Positions 11,101 through 24,275 of a stretch of DNA of 64,000 bases are shown here, one piece after another. The position numbers and the translations under genes were made by a program. Under the pieces are notes generated by a model, which worked only from the letters and a program-made list of their open reading frames with translations, was not told the origin of the DNA and did not search any database. Where the stretch lies: the NCBI RefSeq assembly GCF_001039355.2, contig NW_019775613.1:876844-940843 (forward strand), given 5' to 3'. The number at the start of each line of letters is the position of its first letter. The first letter of the stretch is position 1. Source of the DNA: Lingula anatina (lineage: Eukaryota > Brachiopoda > Lingulata > Lingulida > Lingulidae).

Positions 11101-14100
11101 TTAAATAGGAATAAGTTTTTTTTTACTGCCAATGCAATGTACCTTTTGTTAAATACCAGATGTCTCAAATGATACTACTACGTACCAGTAGGCCTATATA
11201 TAGAGAAATATTGTCCATGGACACGTACATATTAATGATTATAAGTGTAGTAAATGCATATGTACATGTTGTGCGCGCTTGGTGCAAGCTTGTGTGCTAC
11301 ACATGCACGGGTAGGTGCAAATACAATCAGAGAGTGTGATTTTACAACCACATGAAATACACCCATACGTAAGGACTCGGCTGAGAAGAACGAGATTCTC
11401 GCCAAATCTCACCTGTCTCTTAGCAATATCCGTGGTGACGAAGTCAAACCCTCCAATGAGCGGGCACTCTATCCACTGTTCCGTCAGTCTAGGCCCTGGA
11501 GAATAGGCACATGAGGTTTGAATCTTAGAGCAAGATCTGAAGCAATTCTAAGAAGCACCTTTACGACATAGTAATCATACTCTAACAGGGAGATTCAGTG
11601 ATTACATAGTGTATCACAGACTTCTCATTGATATTTTACATAAATAGATTGGTACACATATCAATCTTAAGCTAGATATTCTTCAATTAGTTTTAAACTT
11701 GCCTATAAATTTTGTAAACTGAGTGCTAATCATATAGACTTTTCAAGTTCTCGCAATTGATTCCTAATTAACGTTCAAATCTAAACGGATAGCGGTCTCC
11801 AATGATTCACACCTTTATGTCCTATTAAAAAAGAAGGCAGGTATCTATTTACTTAAGTAACAATTAAACACTATTTTCCTATTTCAGACAATATACTAAC
11901 CAAGCCACGGCCAGTCATAATCGGCGTCCACGGACAATGAATCATCGTCGCATTTGACTTGGTCTATCGACGACCACGCCACTCCTGAAATGTTCAATTA
12001 AAATATTATTCAGTTTAAAACGTTGGGAAAACACGAACGCTTACTCTATCAGGCTCTGTTAAATATATCTCGTTTTATTTTCTTATTCATTTTTTTTTCA
12101 ATCTTTAAATATCAAAGCACCAGGGAAATTGCCAGTATGTTATATTATTACCTGTCCGGACCTGTACCACTATACCACTCCGTCTGATGAACTGCATGCA
12201 TTTATATTCTTTGACTCTGAAAAAAATTTAAAAATCTAAATCCTATAAAAAATTGTGATACATCATATAAAACGACAAAAACCATTTAATTAACAACATT
12301 TTAATTCTCTAAGTTTTATGGACACGATCACAACCAAGAATCAAACAGTTTTGTCAATCATCACACAAGTAGAGTAATTTTGTTAAAAAGAATCTCTGTC
12401 ACACTCAAATAAGACCTTCTCTAACACAATCACACAAACTCAGAACAAGCATGGAAATTACCCTGGGCGGTGTTTCTTCGTTTCTCTTACAATGAATTTA
12501 TTATGGTGTTGGCTTTGCAGACAGACTCTCGTGTAAAGCTCCGCCGTGCTGATGCATATGCCATCCGAACAGTCTGCTTCGTTTCGCCGTAGAGAATCTA
12601 TGGTGTTTTTGTTAATTCTGTGTTCCACTTGGGTGATCCACCGGGAGCCGTCCGCCTTCCACAGTCTCTGTGTTATCCAGGGCATCAGATCGCCATCCTG
12701 TGTCATGGGACTCTGGACGAATCTTGGAAATGTGCACTCACTCGGGTGATCGTGCTGAGCAGCCACTTGAAAAAAAATTGTAAANAAAAAATATGAATAA
12801 TGCAAACGAGGCGAACCAAAACCAAAAATGCCCTGTGATCCTCATATTATAGCATAATGTCCACATCTGCTAGTTTAAATATTTCGTGCAGAGCAGGGCC
12901 AAATCTTAATCCCCCCCCCCCCCCCACCCCACTTAGCTGGACCCGCAGTTGTACTTCCTTTTACTTAAATACTTATATTCGGAGTTCCTTAACAAGAGGT
13001 ATATTGCCCAGGATTTACTGTCAAACCTACGGTTGAAACTTTATCAAATGACATAAATAGCACATGCTCTAAATTCAACCTTATAGAGCGAGTTGATCAT
13101 AAAAAAACTTGCTGCATTCGTTTAATCAGTGAAGACAGGAAACATATTGTGGTGAGCGTATTTTAGAAAGACCTGTCATTATTTTTGGTGACACCTTCCG
13201 TTCCATCTTCCTCTACTTCTTCCTCTAAAGTAAGCGGTATCGTTAACTACGTGCTGCAGATGCCGTTAAAAACAACATCACGATGCCGTGGCTTATATAG
13301 CGTTTGACCACAATCGAACGACCTATTTTATTATTTTTTTTTTTTTTTTTGCTTCGGTCAGGACTCGGACGATTATTCATCCAAGGTCAGGATGTCAAAA
13401 TATCTATACCTATTTTCCCTGGGCTATTTGAACTTTTCTTAGGTCAAGCTTAAGCTTTTGCGCCACCAGAGTAAATCAAACTGGTATCAAATTTAGATCT
13501 TTTTTGCGACACCTGTGGACAAGGGCATATTTTTTTACTTACTACTTCGCCATGAACAGGAAAAACACAATAAAACAACACACATCATATTAAAAACACT
13601 TTCCAAAATGACTACAATAATCAAAAATTACAATTCAGCCCAGTTTCTCCCACATAAATGAAAAAAAACATTTCTCTATCTATACGTTAAAAATAGTAAT
13701 TGTCTTTCTATTTTTTATAATAGCTTCTTTTCTGACATAACTTATAAGTATAATATCTGAACAGTTATATGATCTTCATTTCCTTTGGCTGTCGTCACAA
13801 CTTCGAAGACTATCAATGAAAGTGATACATATATATTTTACTTGTGTGTTCATTGCAAAAATTCTCACTACCCCTCCCNNNNNNNNNNNNNNNNNNNNNN
13901 NNNNNNNNNNNNNNNNNNNNNNNNNNNNNNNNNNNNNNNNNNNNNNNNNNNNNNNNNNNNNNNNNNNNNNNNNNNNNNNNNNNNNNNNNNNNNNNNNNNN
14001 NNNNNNNNNNNNNNNNNNNNNNNNNNNNNNNNNNNNNNNNNNNNNNNNNNNNNNNNNNNNNNNNNNNNNNNNNNNNNNNNNNNNNNNNNNNNNNNNNNNN

Positions 14101-16132
14101 NNNNNNNNNNNNNNNNNNNNNNNNNNNNNNNNNNNNNNNNNNNNNNNNNNNNNNNNNNNNNNNNNNNNNNNNNNNNNNNNNNNNNNNNNNNNNNNNNNNN
14201 NNNNNNNNNNNNNNNNNNNNNNNNNNNNNNNNNNNNNNNNNNNNNNNNNNNNNNNNNNNNNNNNNNNNNNNNNNNNNNNNNNNNNNNNNNNNNNNNNNNN
14301 NNNNNNNCCCCCCCCCCCCTCCACCACACAAAATGTGAAAATGCGATTACTATGTTACTAATAACGTGCAGGCCGTATCAAGAGAGAGAGAAGAGAGCCT
14401 GATTAACCATATCTGCCTCAACCTTGCTACAGCCAAGAAATATCCTCCAATGCTCCTATCTGCCCCCACGCTTCTAATCGACCAATGTCATTTAATCAAA
14501 GTAGATGGTCTATAGATAGCCAAGTTAGACGCATTCATTATTCAAAGCTCAGGGGATCAATTGAAACGTACATCTTTTCTCTCAACCGAAGTAGTCGTTT
14601 ATTTTCTCGTTCATCTGGGGTCTCATGCAGTTTTACTCGGTTGGCAATTCCCAGTTCGTACAATGCTACAAGCAGTGTTGCTGAGCCATGAAATGCCATA
14701 GACACGAATGGAAAATGAATGAAAGTTTCCTGAAATCGCTTGTTTTATTTGCAGATTTCCTGGAATATGTTCAGGGGATTACTTTTGCGCTATTTATTGC
14801 ATATAAGACGATCGTATTTTACTACTGAGCGTAATGAGAGGCTCAATCGTGATAAGCATGCACATTTAAATACCTTTCTTACCTTTTGCTTTTCTTTCTT
14901 TGCCTTTTTATATTATTATTCGTTTATCTATACATATATTTATTCATGAGAGAGATAATTAACAAACATTCCCTATCGTACCATCATAGAAATCAGACAA
15001 GAACAGGGCTGTCACTACCACAAGCCATAGGCCAAAATTTTTAAAAAAGCAATTGTTACACAAGGTTAACATTATTTCATGCAACGATAAATTGCAATAA
15101 AACAGTTCTATTTTCACAGCCATACAGATGTGTTACTTTAATAAACGTTATTAGAATATAATTTTTCGCTCCAAATCAATATAATGATAGAGAAATGCAT
15201 TTCTAATTAAACTACAGAGATGATGTTTCCACAAAACGAGTCTTTCTCTCGTAAAAAGTCCATGAAATAAAGCAAACGTGATGGTTGAATTGGCACAGCT
15301 ACATATATCGAATGAAAAAATAAAATATATCCATTGTATTCGCTTCAAATTCGACGTTTACTTTCCCCATCAATCTTAACAAATAATTTGTACATGTAAA
15401 AAAGCATCCCAAATGCGTCTCTATCTTCCGTTAGATGCTTTACGCTTAACGCTTGCAGATCTCAGAATCTCGTTAGTTTCGCATAATTGGGTGCCATTTA
15501 TGCTTGCGTTCTCTTATATTCTCTTTTATCTTCACATATTCTACGTCTAGTATTGATCAAAAAATACAACACACTGGGTTTTCGTTCTGACTTCAATTAT
15601 TCAAACCATTTTCCATCCAAGCAGGATTCAGCTTAAGCAGATATATCAATATCCTTTTTTGACTTTATTTGTTTTTACACAGATCATTCTGGATGCCTGT
15701 ATACCAATTGCAAAATTTGATAGTAAGCAGAAGTACCAAATATCCAGTTTGAAAGTCAGTATTGTAAAAGGGTAGGGAGATTGTATCTTGATGCTTTCAA
15801 TGCAACGTTTCCAATTACCTGCGGATTGAAATCCTTTAATCTTTAACCTATGCATCTGTTTCCTAGCAACGCACGCTGGGAGCGGGGGAGGGGAGGGGAG
15901 GGATTGCAACAAGTCGTTTCTGGGTTAAATGTTTAGTGCTTCTTCGTACAACAGGTAAGATACATGTAGGTGATAAGAAATCGTTGAGATAATACTCGGA
16001 AAATCGATTAAAATTTATATATTGGTCACAGCTTTATAACACATTCACGGCTATACAATCATTAAACTAACCTGGTAGAATGCCGAAATTCACAACCAAA
16101 CTCCACAGCGCCAAAATACACCACCGCCACAT
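6220..16132 (-). CDS. Secreted, probably membrane-anchored cysteine-rich protein (DUF7042-7045-like) with central ShKT domain, 16 exons
   Basis: Minus-strand coding exons, 5' to 3': 16072-16132, 12462-12765, 12152-12216, 11901-11984, 11413-11495, 10865-10979, 10525-10619, 9865-9994, 9432-9545, 8953-9154, 8628-8692, 8229-8336, 7659-7856, 7383-7468, 6810-6954, 6220-6368. All have GT-AG ends and compatible phases; the sum is 2004 nt, 667 residues. The signal peptide is residues 1-23. Residues 31-143 (Cys-Thr-Phe-Pro start), 144-237 (Cys-Pro-x2-Gly-Gly-Phe; Glu-Ser-Glu-Cys) and 238-312 resemble, from memory, the invertebrate DUF7044, DUF7042 and DUF7043 domains. Residues 317-350 carry the six-Cys ShKT spacing (C317, C325, C334, C343, C347, C350). 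A second divergent cysteine-rich set follows, with a Phe-Arg-Cys-Trp motif. The last 15 residues (653-667) are hydrophobic, suggesting a GPI signal or tail anchor. The 5' UTR continues to 16152 and is spliced. Intron 1 contains an assembly gap. Function unknown; the exon model is strong. Confidence 0.82.
10234..10476 (-). mobile_element. MITE family G, copy A (inverted relative to the other two)
   Basis: Ends ggtcatccatttttatcatc and its imperfect complement (gatggtgaaaatgac) bound about 240 bp with no ORF. Internally there is a run of 15 C and the phrase gggaaaagtc on the opposite strand, shared with copies at 19658 and 27209. It lies in an intron between exons 7 and 8 of the ShKT-protein gene. 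Confidence 0.7.
13879..14307. other. Assembly gap, 429 N, bordered by C-rich sequence
   Basis: The run of N has cccctccc before it and a 12-C tract after it, inside intron 1 of the ShKT-protein gene. Homopolymer C on both sides suggests that sequencing failed in a poly-C region. Open frames reported across it are meaningless. Confidence 0.95.
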
Positions 16133-19100
16133 GTCCACAGAGTCTGAAACGGCTGAAAAAGAAAAAAAAGGTATTCTGGTAAAACAATGAGAAAAACACC
16201 ACAGAAAGTACGGTTTCCGTTTATTGTTTACAGAATAAACGTTTCCCTGGATTCGCCAGCCCATGCATGTAGCTTTGAGGGCTAAGACTGACCTTAAAGT
16301 GGCCTTTCAGGCAGCACCGTCCATTACGCCAATTGGCCCAAGCATTTAGCGATATTGTTAGACACGATTTTAAGAGAATGAACTCGGGAGAACAACCGCT
16401 GATTCGTGTAGACTGCAAAACTTGCTATGATGAGGGTCCCATTTTTGCCTTGCCCACTTCATTGTCCATTCTGCGCTATATTTCGCTTTCAAATTCCTCT
16501 CACAACATTTGAAATAAACTTCATCTTTTCTTTACCTTTAATTAAAAATATTACACACCTTGTGTAACATTGTGTAGATAAAGTGCACATGCTCGGTAAG
16601 CGTATATTACGTTAATGGGAAGCGGAATTACGGATTGACCCCACTGGTATAACTAGTGACTCATATCTACGATGAAACATGCTTCTTTTAAAAATTCATT
16701 TGGACTCTGTTTAATACGTATTTTTATTAGATGTGGTATTGAATCGGAACGGATGGATAAGATAAGTGTTATCTCTATGGCGGGTTTTTCAAAATGTTAC
16801 ATTTTATGAGACAGAGATAGAGAGAGAATTTTTGTTATCGAAAGGGAACAGCTTAAAGATTACAGCGGAAAAGAACCCGGAGTTTCAGAGATTACTTACC
16901 CCACCCCCTCCCCCAACCCTCTAGTGCAAGGAATAATAGAAGTGAGCTTCCGGTAATCCATGAAATTCAGGGTAGGATTTAGAAGACCATTGTTGAATAG
17001 AAAAAACTGAAGCGAAACACACGGTGCAGGCTCATGTTCGCTGACCTGGGTCGAAAAAGATAGCGGAATACCTCGTTGTTGTTGTGAAATTCCTGAGAGC
17101 CTATCAGGTGTATTCAGTAAACACAATTTACCCTAAACTACCGTTAAATAAGACGCTGCAAGTGGTACAAAATAGATGATATTTCGCTAGGGGTTTTCTA
17201 CATCGGTGTAGTGTTTTTCACATCGTGTCAGCTGCCCTTTTTATAACCCTTTTTTTTTTCATTCACTCATGTTATTCAAACCTTTTTTTAAAACAGTAAC
17301 TACCAGAAAGTACGCACATGCAATGTCTGATTAAGTATAGTCAAACAGTAAAAGGTGAGAAAAAAGTAAATAATTCAGTTTGATATGAGAACTTTTACTT
17401 AGTTACTTTTAACATACATGTACACATATAGGCCTACATGTCCGTACAAAGGGTCGCAGTCACATATAAAACACTACTACATGCATACATTTCTTACGTT
17501 TTTGAACGGAAAACTTTGACAGTTTTATAACCTTATCAAACTCATAAAAATGATGGGAGTATCAACTGTGATTAACTAAGTCTCCTCTCGACAAACGAGT
17601 ATCGCTACACCTGCGATTATTACAATGCGACATAACTGTTATCGCCTACTTCTTCAAACTTTCTCTTTCTCCGAACGCCACGAATCTCATGGCTTGTAAA
17701 CAGTGAGCAAAAAGATAATTTTATCGTCCCGGGTTGGCAGTTATTTTGCACTTTTATGTGGCGTAGGAGGCGTTTGCGGTTAGATTCTGGTATGTCTCGC
17801 AACTCAATTACTATATATACCAGTAAAGCTAAGGAAACTTTGGTCGAACCTAAGACAAAAAATAATGACGCATCAGTCCGTGTTAGGCTAACGGTGATAG
17901 TTTCTTTCCGAGTTTCTGTAAAATTTTAGGAAAATCGATAAACGCTAGAACTTAACTAAACTTTATAATCTTTTTTAATGGGACGCAGCTCGTTTTCTAT
18001 AAAATTAATGAAGAAGTGGCCGATCTTGTCAGATCCTGTGATATACCCGTATATGTCGCAGTTGTCCTTGGTGAATGTCTTAATGACATTCATGAAGTGG
18101 TGTTTTATTTCGAGATTCTGTAAATTCAAGTGAATGGGCGTGTACTTGTCGGTAGTCATGATAAGTAGTTCACCACGACCATCGAAGCACCGAATGCCCA
18201 TGACCCAAGTGAACTTAAAGAAGCGAATTCTCTTGAACAATGAGTGGAACAATGGGTTTTTTCTTTGCCCTGGTAGTCAGAAGAGCTACATCTGTAGCAA
18301 CGTATTTTCTTTAATTTACGCTAGGGCCCATAATGCTTTCACGGGTCGAACGATCATAGTTTTACCTGCACCGCACCAACACAGATAGTTTTGGAGATAC
18401 TAAAAATAAAGATCTAAAAAAATGGGAGGGGAGATATGTGATTTAAACATATATAATTATTCTCTTAAGAAGCGAAGGGATTGGATAATTACAATGAGTA
18501 AATGCGTGGACTTAGCAGGTACATTTTTCATCTCAGCTAATGAGTTCATTCTCATAGTTGGTGGAAAGTATCTTCATCGAGTATATTAAGAAAAAAAAAC
18601 ACGAGTACCCACCATACCTGTACCTAATGACTCACATCTGGGGGAGTTTTCCTTGTGCAAACTCTTGCGCTGATATTGAACAAAATAATCAACCGTTTAC
18701 CTGCAGTAAATGCATCTTGAGAGGAGATTTATTAGTGCATTCAACCCCTCTGCTCACACCATACCGTCATGTTAACTGTAGTTCGCTATTGTCAGTCTTG
18801 TCTGTGTTCCAGTTAGTATCGACATTATACTCAAATGTGCTCGTTAAATTAAACTTCTTTTAAATCCTAGTTGGCAGGTTGGATCGTAGACAAAGCAAGA
18901 GTTTGACCTGATAGCCCATGACGTGGTTAATAAGGAAGATATGAGTGAAGGGTTGATGCTGATGACGGTATTCATGATGATGATGGTGATGATGATGATA
19001 GCGGATTTGATGATCACAGGGATGAGTGAACCGAAGGCATCAGAAGGCAGACGATTTCCCGCCCTAGAATTTGTCCAGATATTCACCGTTCAGTCTATGC

Positions 19101-19657
19101 CCAGGTGAGAAGGCACAGGATTCTGAGAGATCACTACCACGGGGTGGTTAACCTGATCGATTTTCAACCTATTTACCTCAGGGCAAGGACAAGCGTGATA
19201 GTGGACAAAACATACAATCAAAGCATTAAAAAATCGGTCGCTCGATAAAGGTTGACATGTCAGTCTTGTAATAATTTGATTACGTCTAGCAGTATTTCCG
19301 TGATTTATGATAACACTCTTAGCTATAACTGTGCTTCCCATCTATATTGCCATGAGCTTAGATAACGTTTATCTAATAGTGATAATTACTTTGATAAATT
19401 TCACTTTTAATACAAACTGGCTGACAGTTATTAGATTAATAACCGATTTTGCACTAAAAGATTAACTTTGAGCTTCTATTATAATATACTCGACACAGAA
19501 AAGGGGAGGCGGGGAGGGTAACATATATCCAACTGGTCAATCATATTTTTGTTATATCAATAAACATTTGTTCCAGGAACAATTTCTCACTTTAACATAT
19601 ATTGGGTACATATATTTATATCAGGCTCAAACTACTTCATGGGCCTTTTTTATCTAG

Positions 19658-19892
19658 GGTCATCCATTTTCATCACCATTTTCACAATTCCACTAACCGT
19701 ACGCTTGGGGGTGGGCGGTGGGGCTGGGGGTTAATGAACTCTGCACGCTTTTAAAAATGATTAAAGTGATTATCCAAATTGCTGTCAAATGCTATCATTT
19801 TTATTTTTTCACACTGTACGCTCTAAAGGGGGGGGGGGGTCTGGGAAAAGTCAAAGCTTTGTAGACTTGTGAAAATGATGATAAAACTGGTA
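19658..19892 (+). mobile_element. MITE family G, copy B
   Basis: Starts gggtcatccattttcatc and ends gtgaaaatgatgataaaa, inverted repeats of each other. It shares the internal phrase atccaaattgctgtcaaa with copy C and a G-run followed by tctgggaaaagtc with copy A. No coding capacity. Confidence 0.7.
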
Positions 19893-22607
19893 CATGTAGA
19901 CCCCTCTTTAGAATTGCTCTGGAGGACCAACATTTTAAGATTTCGTGATGGGGCTTATACAACTGTATAGTTTATGATTACCATAATATACTAAACATAC
20001 AGATACTCAAGCATAAAGTAGTGAGATTACCCTGAGTGTCAGAGCAACGTAAAAGCTAGCTTGTTAAATACCCCCCGGTATATACCTTGTGATGGAGTCG
20101 CTTTTACTAGTATTGTTGATATGGGTTATATATGAAATCAAGATCGAGCTGGCTATACCGGAATCTAGAACCTAGGGTAAGTGAGATGGGAGTTTTAAAA
20201 ACTGAATACTAATATGTCCAAGTATCAGGCTAGAACTATTAAAAATATAACCCGAGTAAGGGAAGACGTTTTCTATTGGTATATTGCTAAATCCTTTCCT
20301 TTTAAGGGAATTTGCCAGATAGGAGTCGAGGCCATCCAGTTAATAGTTTGTGGTGAAAATGTAGCTCAATTAATACTTGATAGAATATGTATATGTATCA
20401 GCCTTCTTTTCTGTCCCCAGCTTTAATTCACATACATCACTCTAAATCTAGAGCAAAAAAGATATTTAGCTGAACAACAGCACAAATAACAAGACAACTT
20501 TAACATACTCTAGGAAAGGTTGTACCCCGTCATGGTAGAAGTCTATTCCCATCAGATATAGGCCTAACTGTTAGAAAATGAGGTTATAAAAAACTATTTC
20601 CCTACCTGATGTTTTCTTTTCAAACTTAAGCCTTCACGCCACAGTAGCTTTCAAACTCGTCAGGATACCAAATTCATATTGACTAGGTGTACAAATTACC
20701 AATGCAAGTATGCACGGAAAAAAATTCTAGGCGCGCCTCGGGCCAGACAACACCGTCTTTTTATTTTTTCAATTCTGGCTTTTCACCAAATTCTACAGGG
20801 TTGAACTATGACAGCTCGTCTTTCACGGCCTTAATAGGTGTACCGGAATTAACATTGCGTCGGTTTTTCTTATGTCAATTTGTCAGGTGAACCAAGTACC
20901 GGCTTAAAACCTTACATCGAGTCTTCAGGCAAAACCTGAAAAACCCAAGTTAAGGTATTTCACTTGTTGGCGGCCATATATATATACGCATATCTTGACT
21001 GGCTCTAACATGGATACAAACCATACCATCATTCTAAGATTTTTTGCCAAGGAAAAGGGGAAATCCCAATTTGTCACTATGCCTACAAAACCATTAGCTA
21101 ATGAATTAAGCCTTCTGGTGACATCATCTAGACTTGAATGAGGACAGGTACATATCTGTGTCAAAGCGCATCCTTTTGGTGACGGAAACGGTTATATCGG
21201 GATCGTGGTCAAATGAAGGAGCTCCAGCAAAAACTCCCTGGTCAAATCAACTCTGAAGTAAAACAGTGGGCGGCTTTAAGGTTCTACAAGAGTGCACGAC
21301 TGACAAACAAAGACAGACGAAAAATGCAGAAAAACAGCGCTCACCTCGATAACGAAGCCAATAACGACACACTAACACAAAGAACGGCCTTTATCTTTTA
21401 GACAAACCCTATCAGGTTTACTGCTCCTTTGAAAACATGTTATCTGAAGAAAAAATAACCGCACATCCTTTCGAATCCTAACTCAATACACAGCGGTAGT
21501 AAAGGGGGGGGGGGCACAGGTACCAAATGCTGATGTACGAGCTAGTACAATTACAAATAAACCGATTTCACCTGGAGTGAGATGCGATGGAAAATTAGTC
21601 TGAATAACGTCTGCTGCTGCTAGCTGTTCGTCTACTGCTGGTAATGTAGGGGAAAATACAAAACTCGTCAACCGTAGACGATTAAGCGTGCCCTTCATGT
21701 AAAGGAAAACGATCATCTCTGAATGCATAACTTAAAACGACAGCCAAGCCACCGGTATTCCGGGCGGTTAGTTAGTTCTTCTATACTCCATTCTACCGGT
21801 TCTACCTACCTGACACAGTAGATATTCCGTAAAGGTGTGAGGAGGCTCACAATTCAGAATCAGAGAAGCAATACGGCAGTCACTTTGTGCCTTCTTAACA
21901 GCTGAGCGTTAAAATGAATCCTAGCTCCTTCCAAGAATCCCCTTTCACCAACCCAAAAGCTCACATGGATGAGTCAGTTCAGCAAGGTGAAACGCATAGG
22001 TGAACGAATCAGTAAACTTCATTAATATTTTCAGCTCGGTTATAGGGTCCAACCTATTTACTCATATGATAAATCCTGGTGCTGTCTACGGCAGGCTCTC
22101 CTCAGCATATGAACTTGCCTTCAAGAGCTTCAGGCGCTGTGCAGATCTTGCTGCTAATGTCAATCACACGCTTACTGTGCCCATATACACACATCCGTCA
22201 GGCTTATAGGCAAACATCTAACGTTATGGCATAGTTGCATGGGAATGAATCACATCAGGTCTGATTTTTATACGACGCATGGTCCATACGTAGCACCGAA
22301 TGGGGTTGTTGTTTGCAGGAGGAGTTCAAAGTGACGTGGAACCAAGTGCGCGTGACGTGAGAGAGAGAGAAAGAAGGGGGGGGGGAGGCGGGAGAGAGAG
22401 GAGAGAGTCTGTAGAGTTGTGTCGTAGGCTGAGAAACAATACAGTGTGGGTTAGCAGGTTACTTGTCTGACTTGGACCGCCTATTGTATACTGTACTCAT
22501 CCAGACGCTTACTGACGTTCTTTTAATTACTGTAATGGAGAAGATTTTGTAAGACACTGCCGATGGACAGGAGAACGATAAAAGCTGACACTTCAAAAAG
22601 ATGCTCG

Positions 22608-22610
22608 AAA

Positions 22611-22665
<55 letters not shown>

Positions 22666-22668
22666 ATA
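22608..22668. repeat. (AAAT)n microsatellite
   Basis: About 15 uninterrupted AAAT units followed directly by a run of C. Confidence 0.95.
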
Positions 22669-24119
22669 CCCCCCCCCCTCCGCAGTCCTGGCCCTTGACA
22701 GCTTGAGAGAGAGACATTGGAATATGTTTTTGTTTCCCACACTAAGGGTGAGATGTTATCCAATCTGACAAATAGAAAGACCAGAAATAAGATACTCGTT
22801 CTCGAATATTTAGATTTATTTCATAAGATGACATGTCCCATGAGCCGTCTGGATCCCTGTAGTAAGAGATAGCTACATGTACTGTAGCACAGTCACTTTT
22901 GATCCCCTGACTTAAGGACAGACCACATATTACATTAAATCATATTGGACAGATATAAAATGGGACATTCATTGTTTTGGATTTTAAAAAGCTTACCTGA
23001 ATACAGTTGGAATTCCATTAGTACGGGTCAGGGTCGCGGCATTGGCCTATTTAAGCCTTAAATGCGTACGGGTAACTTTTAAACGAAGTCAAGCCGTAAA
23101 ATATTAGCATAACAGAGTCAGGTTTTAGAAAGAACGTGGGCGTATTTTTGATTCTGTTTAAAAATCAACGCCGGTTTTAACAGTGGGCTGTGAACGTGAC
23201 TTAGTGATGAGCCTATCACGTACCCTTCCAAAAGTTTTCCCGTTTCTAGCTATTGATGATAGCAAGGACACTAGTACGGCTACAGACGTACGTATTAAGA
23301 TGCTGAACCCCCCCCCCCGCCCCTCTGCCCAAGGCATTTGTTTGGGCTTGGTGTCTGTACTCAAACTGTAATATCACACCTTCGCCATAAATATCTGTGA
23401 CACTATTTTTTACATGGGTGCGTCGTGAAGTGGAAATATGTAGGCACTTGACTTCATTCATCTATTTCCACACAACCCGTTTGACAACAACACCAGCAGC
23501 TATAGCCTCTGCCCTACCTGACAGCCGACCTGATGTCCTGTTCTCACCAGTTCAAGCATAATCGAGTTTAAGATATAGGGAGTCAACACAGTAGGGATGG
23601 GAGAGAGAATACATGTAAAGGGCTTAATTGATTCAAAAACGTGTTTGTTAAAACTGATAAGACCACGACTTTATGGATCTGGCTAGATTTCCGCCGGCGC
23701 GGATATATACATGTATGTCCAAAAACAAGTCTGACTTTATTTACACCTAGTGAGACGGGGTTTTCCTGTGCACACCTTTGGTTTCAGTTAAATTGAATCG
23801 GCATCATTAAGTAATGATATCACTATTTTACAGGTCTGCCTATGTGCACGTAATGTGTAATCACCCCGTGTTTCAGAGTACTGTATATATATATATATAT
23901 ACCGGTGATTTGTCACTACCCTTCAGACGCACTCCATCTGCCCTATGGATTAGAGAGGATCTAAGGGCTCATTCCCAATGAAATAATCTGTCCACGTAGA
24001 TCAATTATCCACTGCCCATCATACGTGCATTATCAGCCCAATAAATTAGATAGGATCTAAGAGGTCATTCCCAATTAAACTATTGGTCTACGTAGACTGA
24101 TATAGCTCGTGATGAATGT

Positions 24120-24275
24120 AATCAAATTAAGAGATTAACTCGCCTCCTCCTGGCGCTGAAAAGAATACAGAAAAGCTGATGCTTTTACGAAGATGTTGGA
24201 AGAAAAGAGGAGACGTATAAATCTTTTTATCTGATTGCACCCAGCAAGCGTCCCGGCAGAGTTGGATCGATCTCC
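24120..24275. repeat. MITE copy, same family as 1205-1365
   Basis: Contains the gagattaac...cgctgaa arm and the ctgattgcacccagcaag arm shared with the copies near 1205 and 51996. Two partial direct repeats of ggatctaag-gtcattcccaat lie just before it (from 23957 and 24048). Confidence 0.45.

Noticed and set aside
12785-12785. Single N in the ShKT-protein gene as a possible third allelic join
   Set aside because: It sits in an A-run of intron 1 with no duplicated sequence on either side, so it is most likely an ambiguous homopolymer base.
13776-14402. Open frames of 150-205 codons on both strands
   Set aside because: They consist almost wholly of N; the frame is open only because the bases are unknown. 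The same applies to frames across 28139-28891 and 59789-60150.
17956-18252. 98-codon minus-strand open frame with protein-like composition
   Set aside because: No recognisable domain, no partner exon and no convincing splice site found. It could be a real small gene but nothing here supports it.
21516-21640. Minus-strand segment with an acceptor-like ttaccag and an Ala-rich open frame
   Set aside because: No matching upstream or downstream exon and no recognisable domain.
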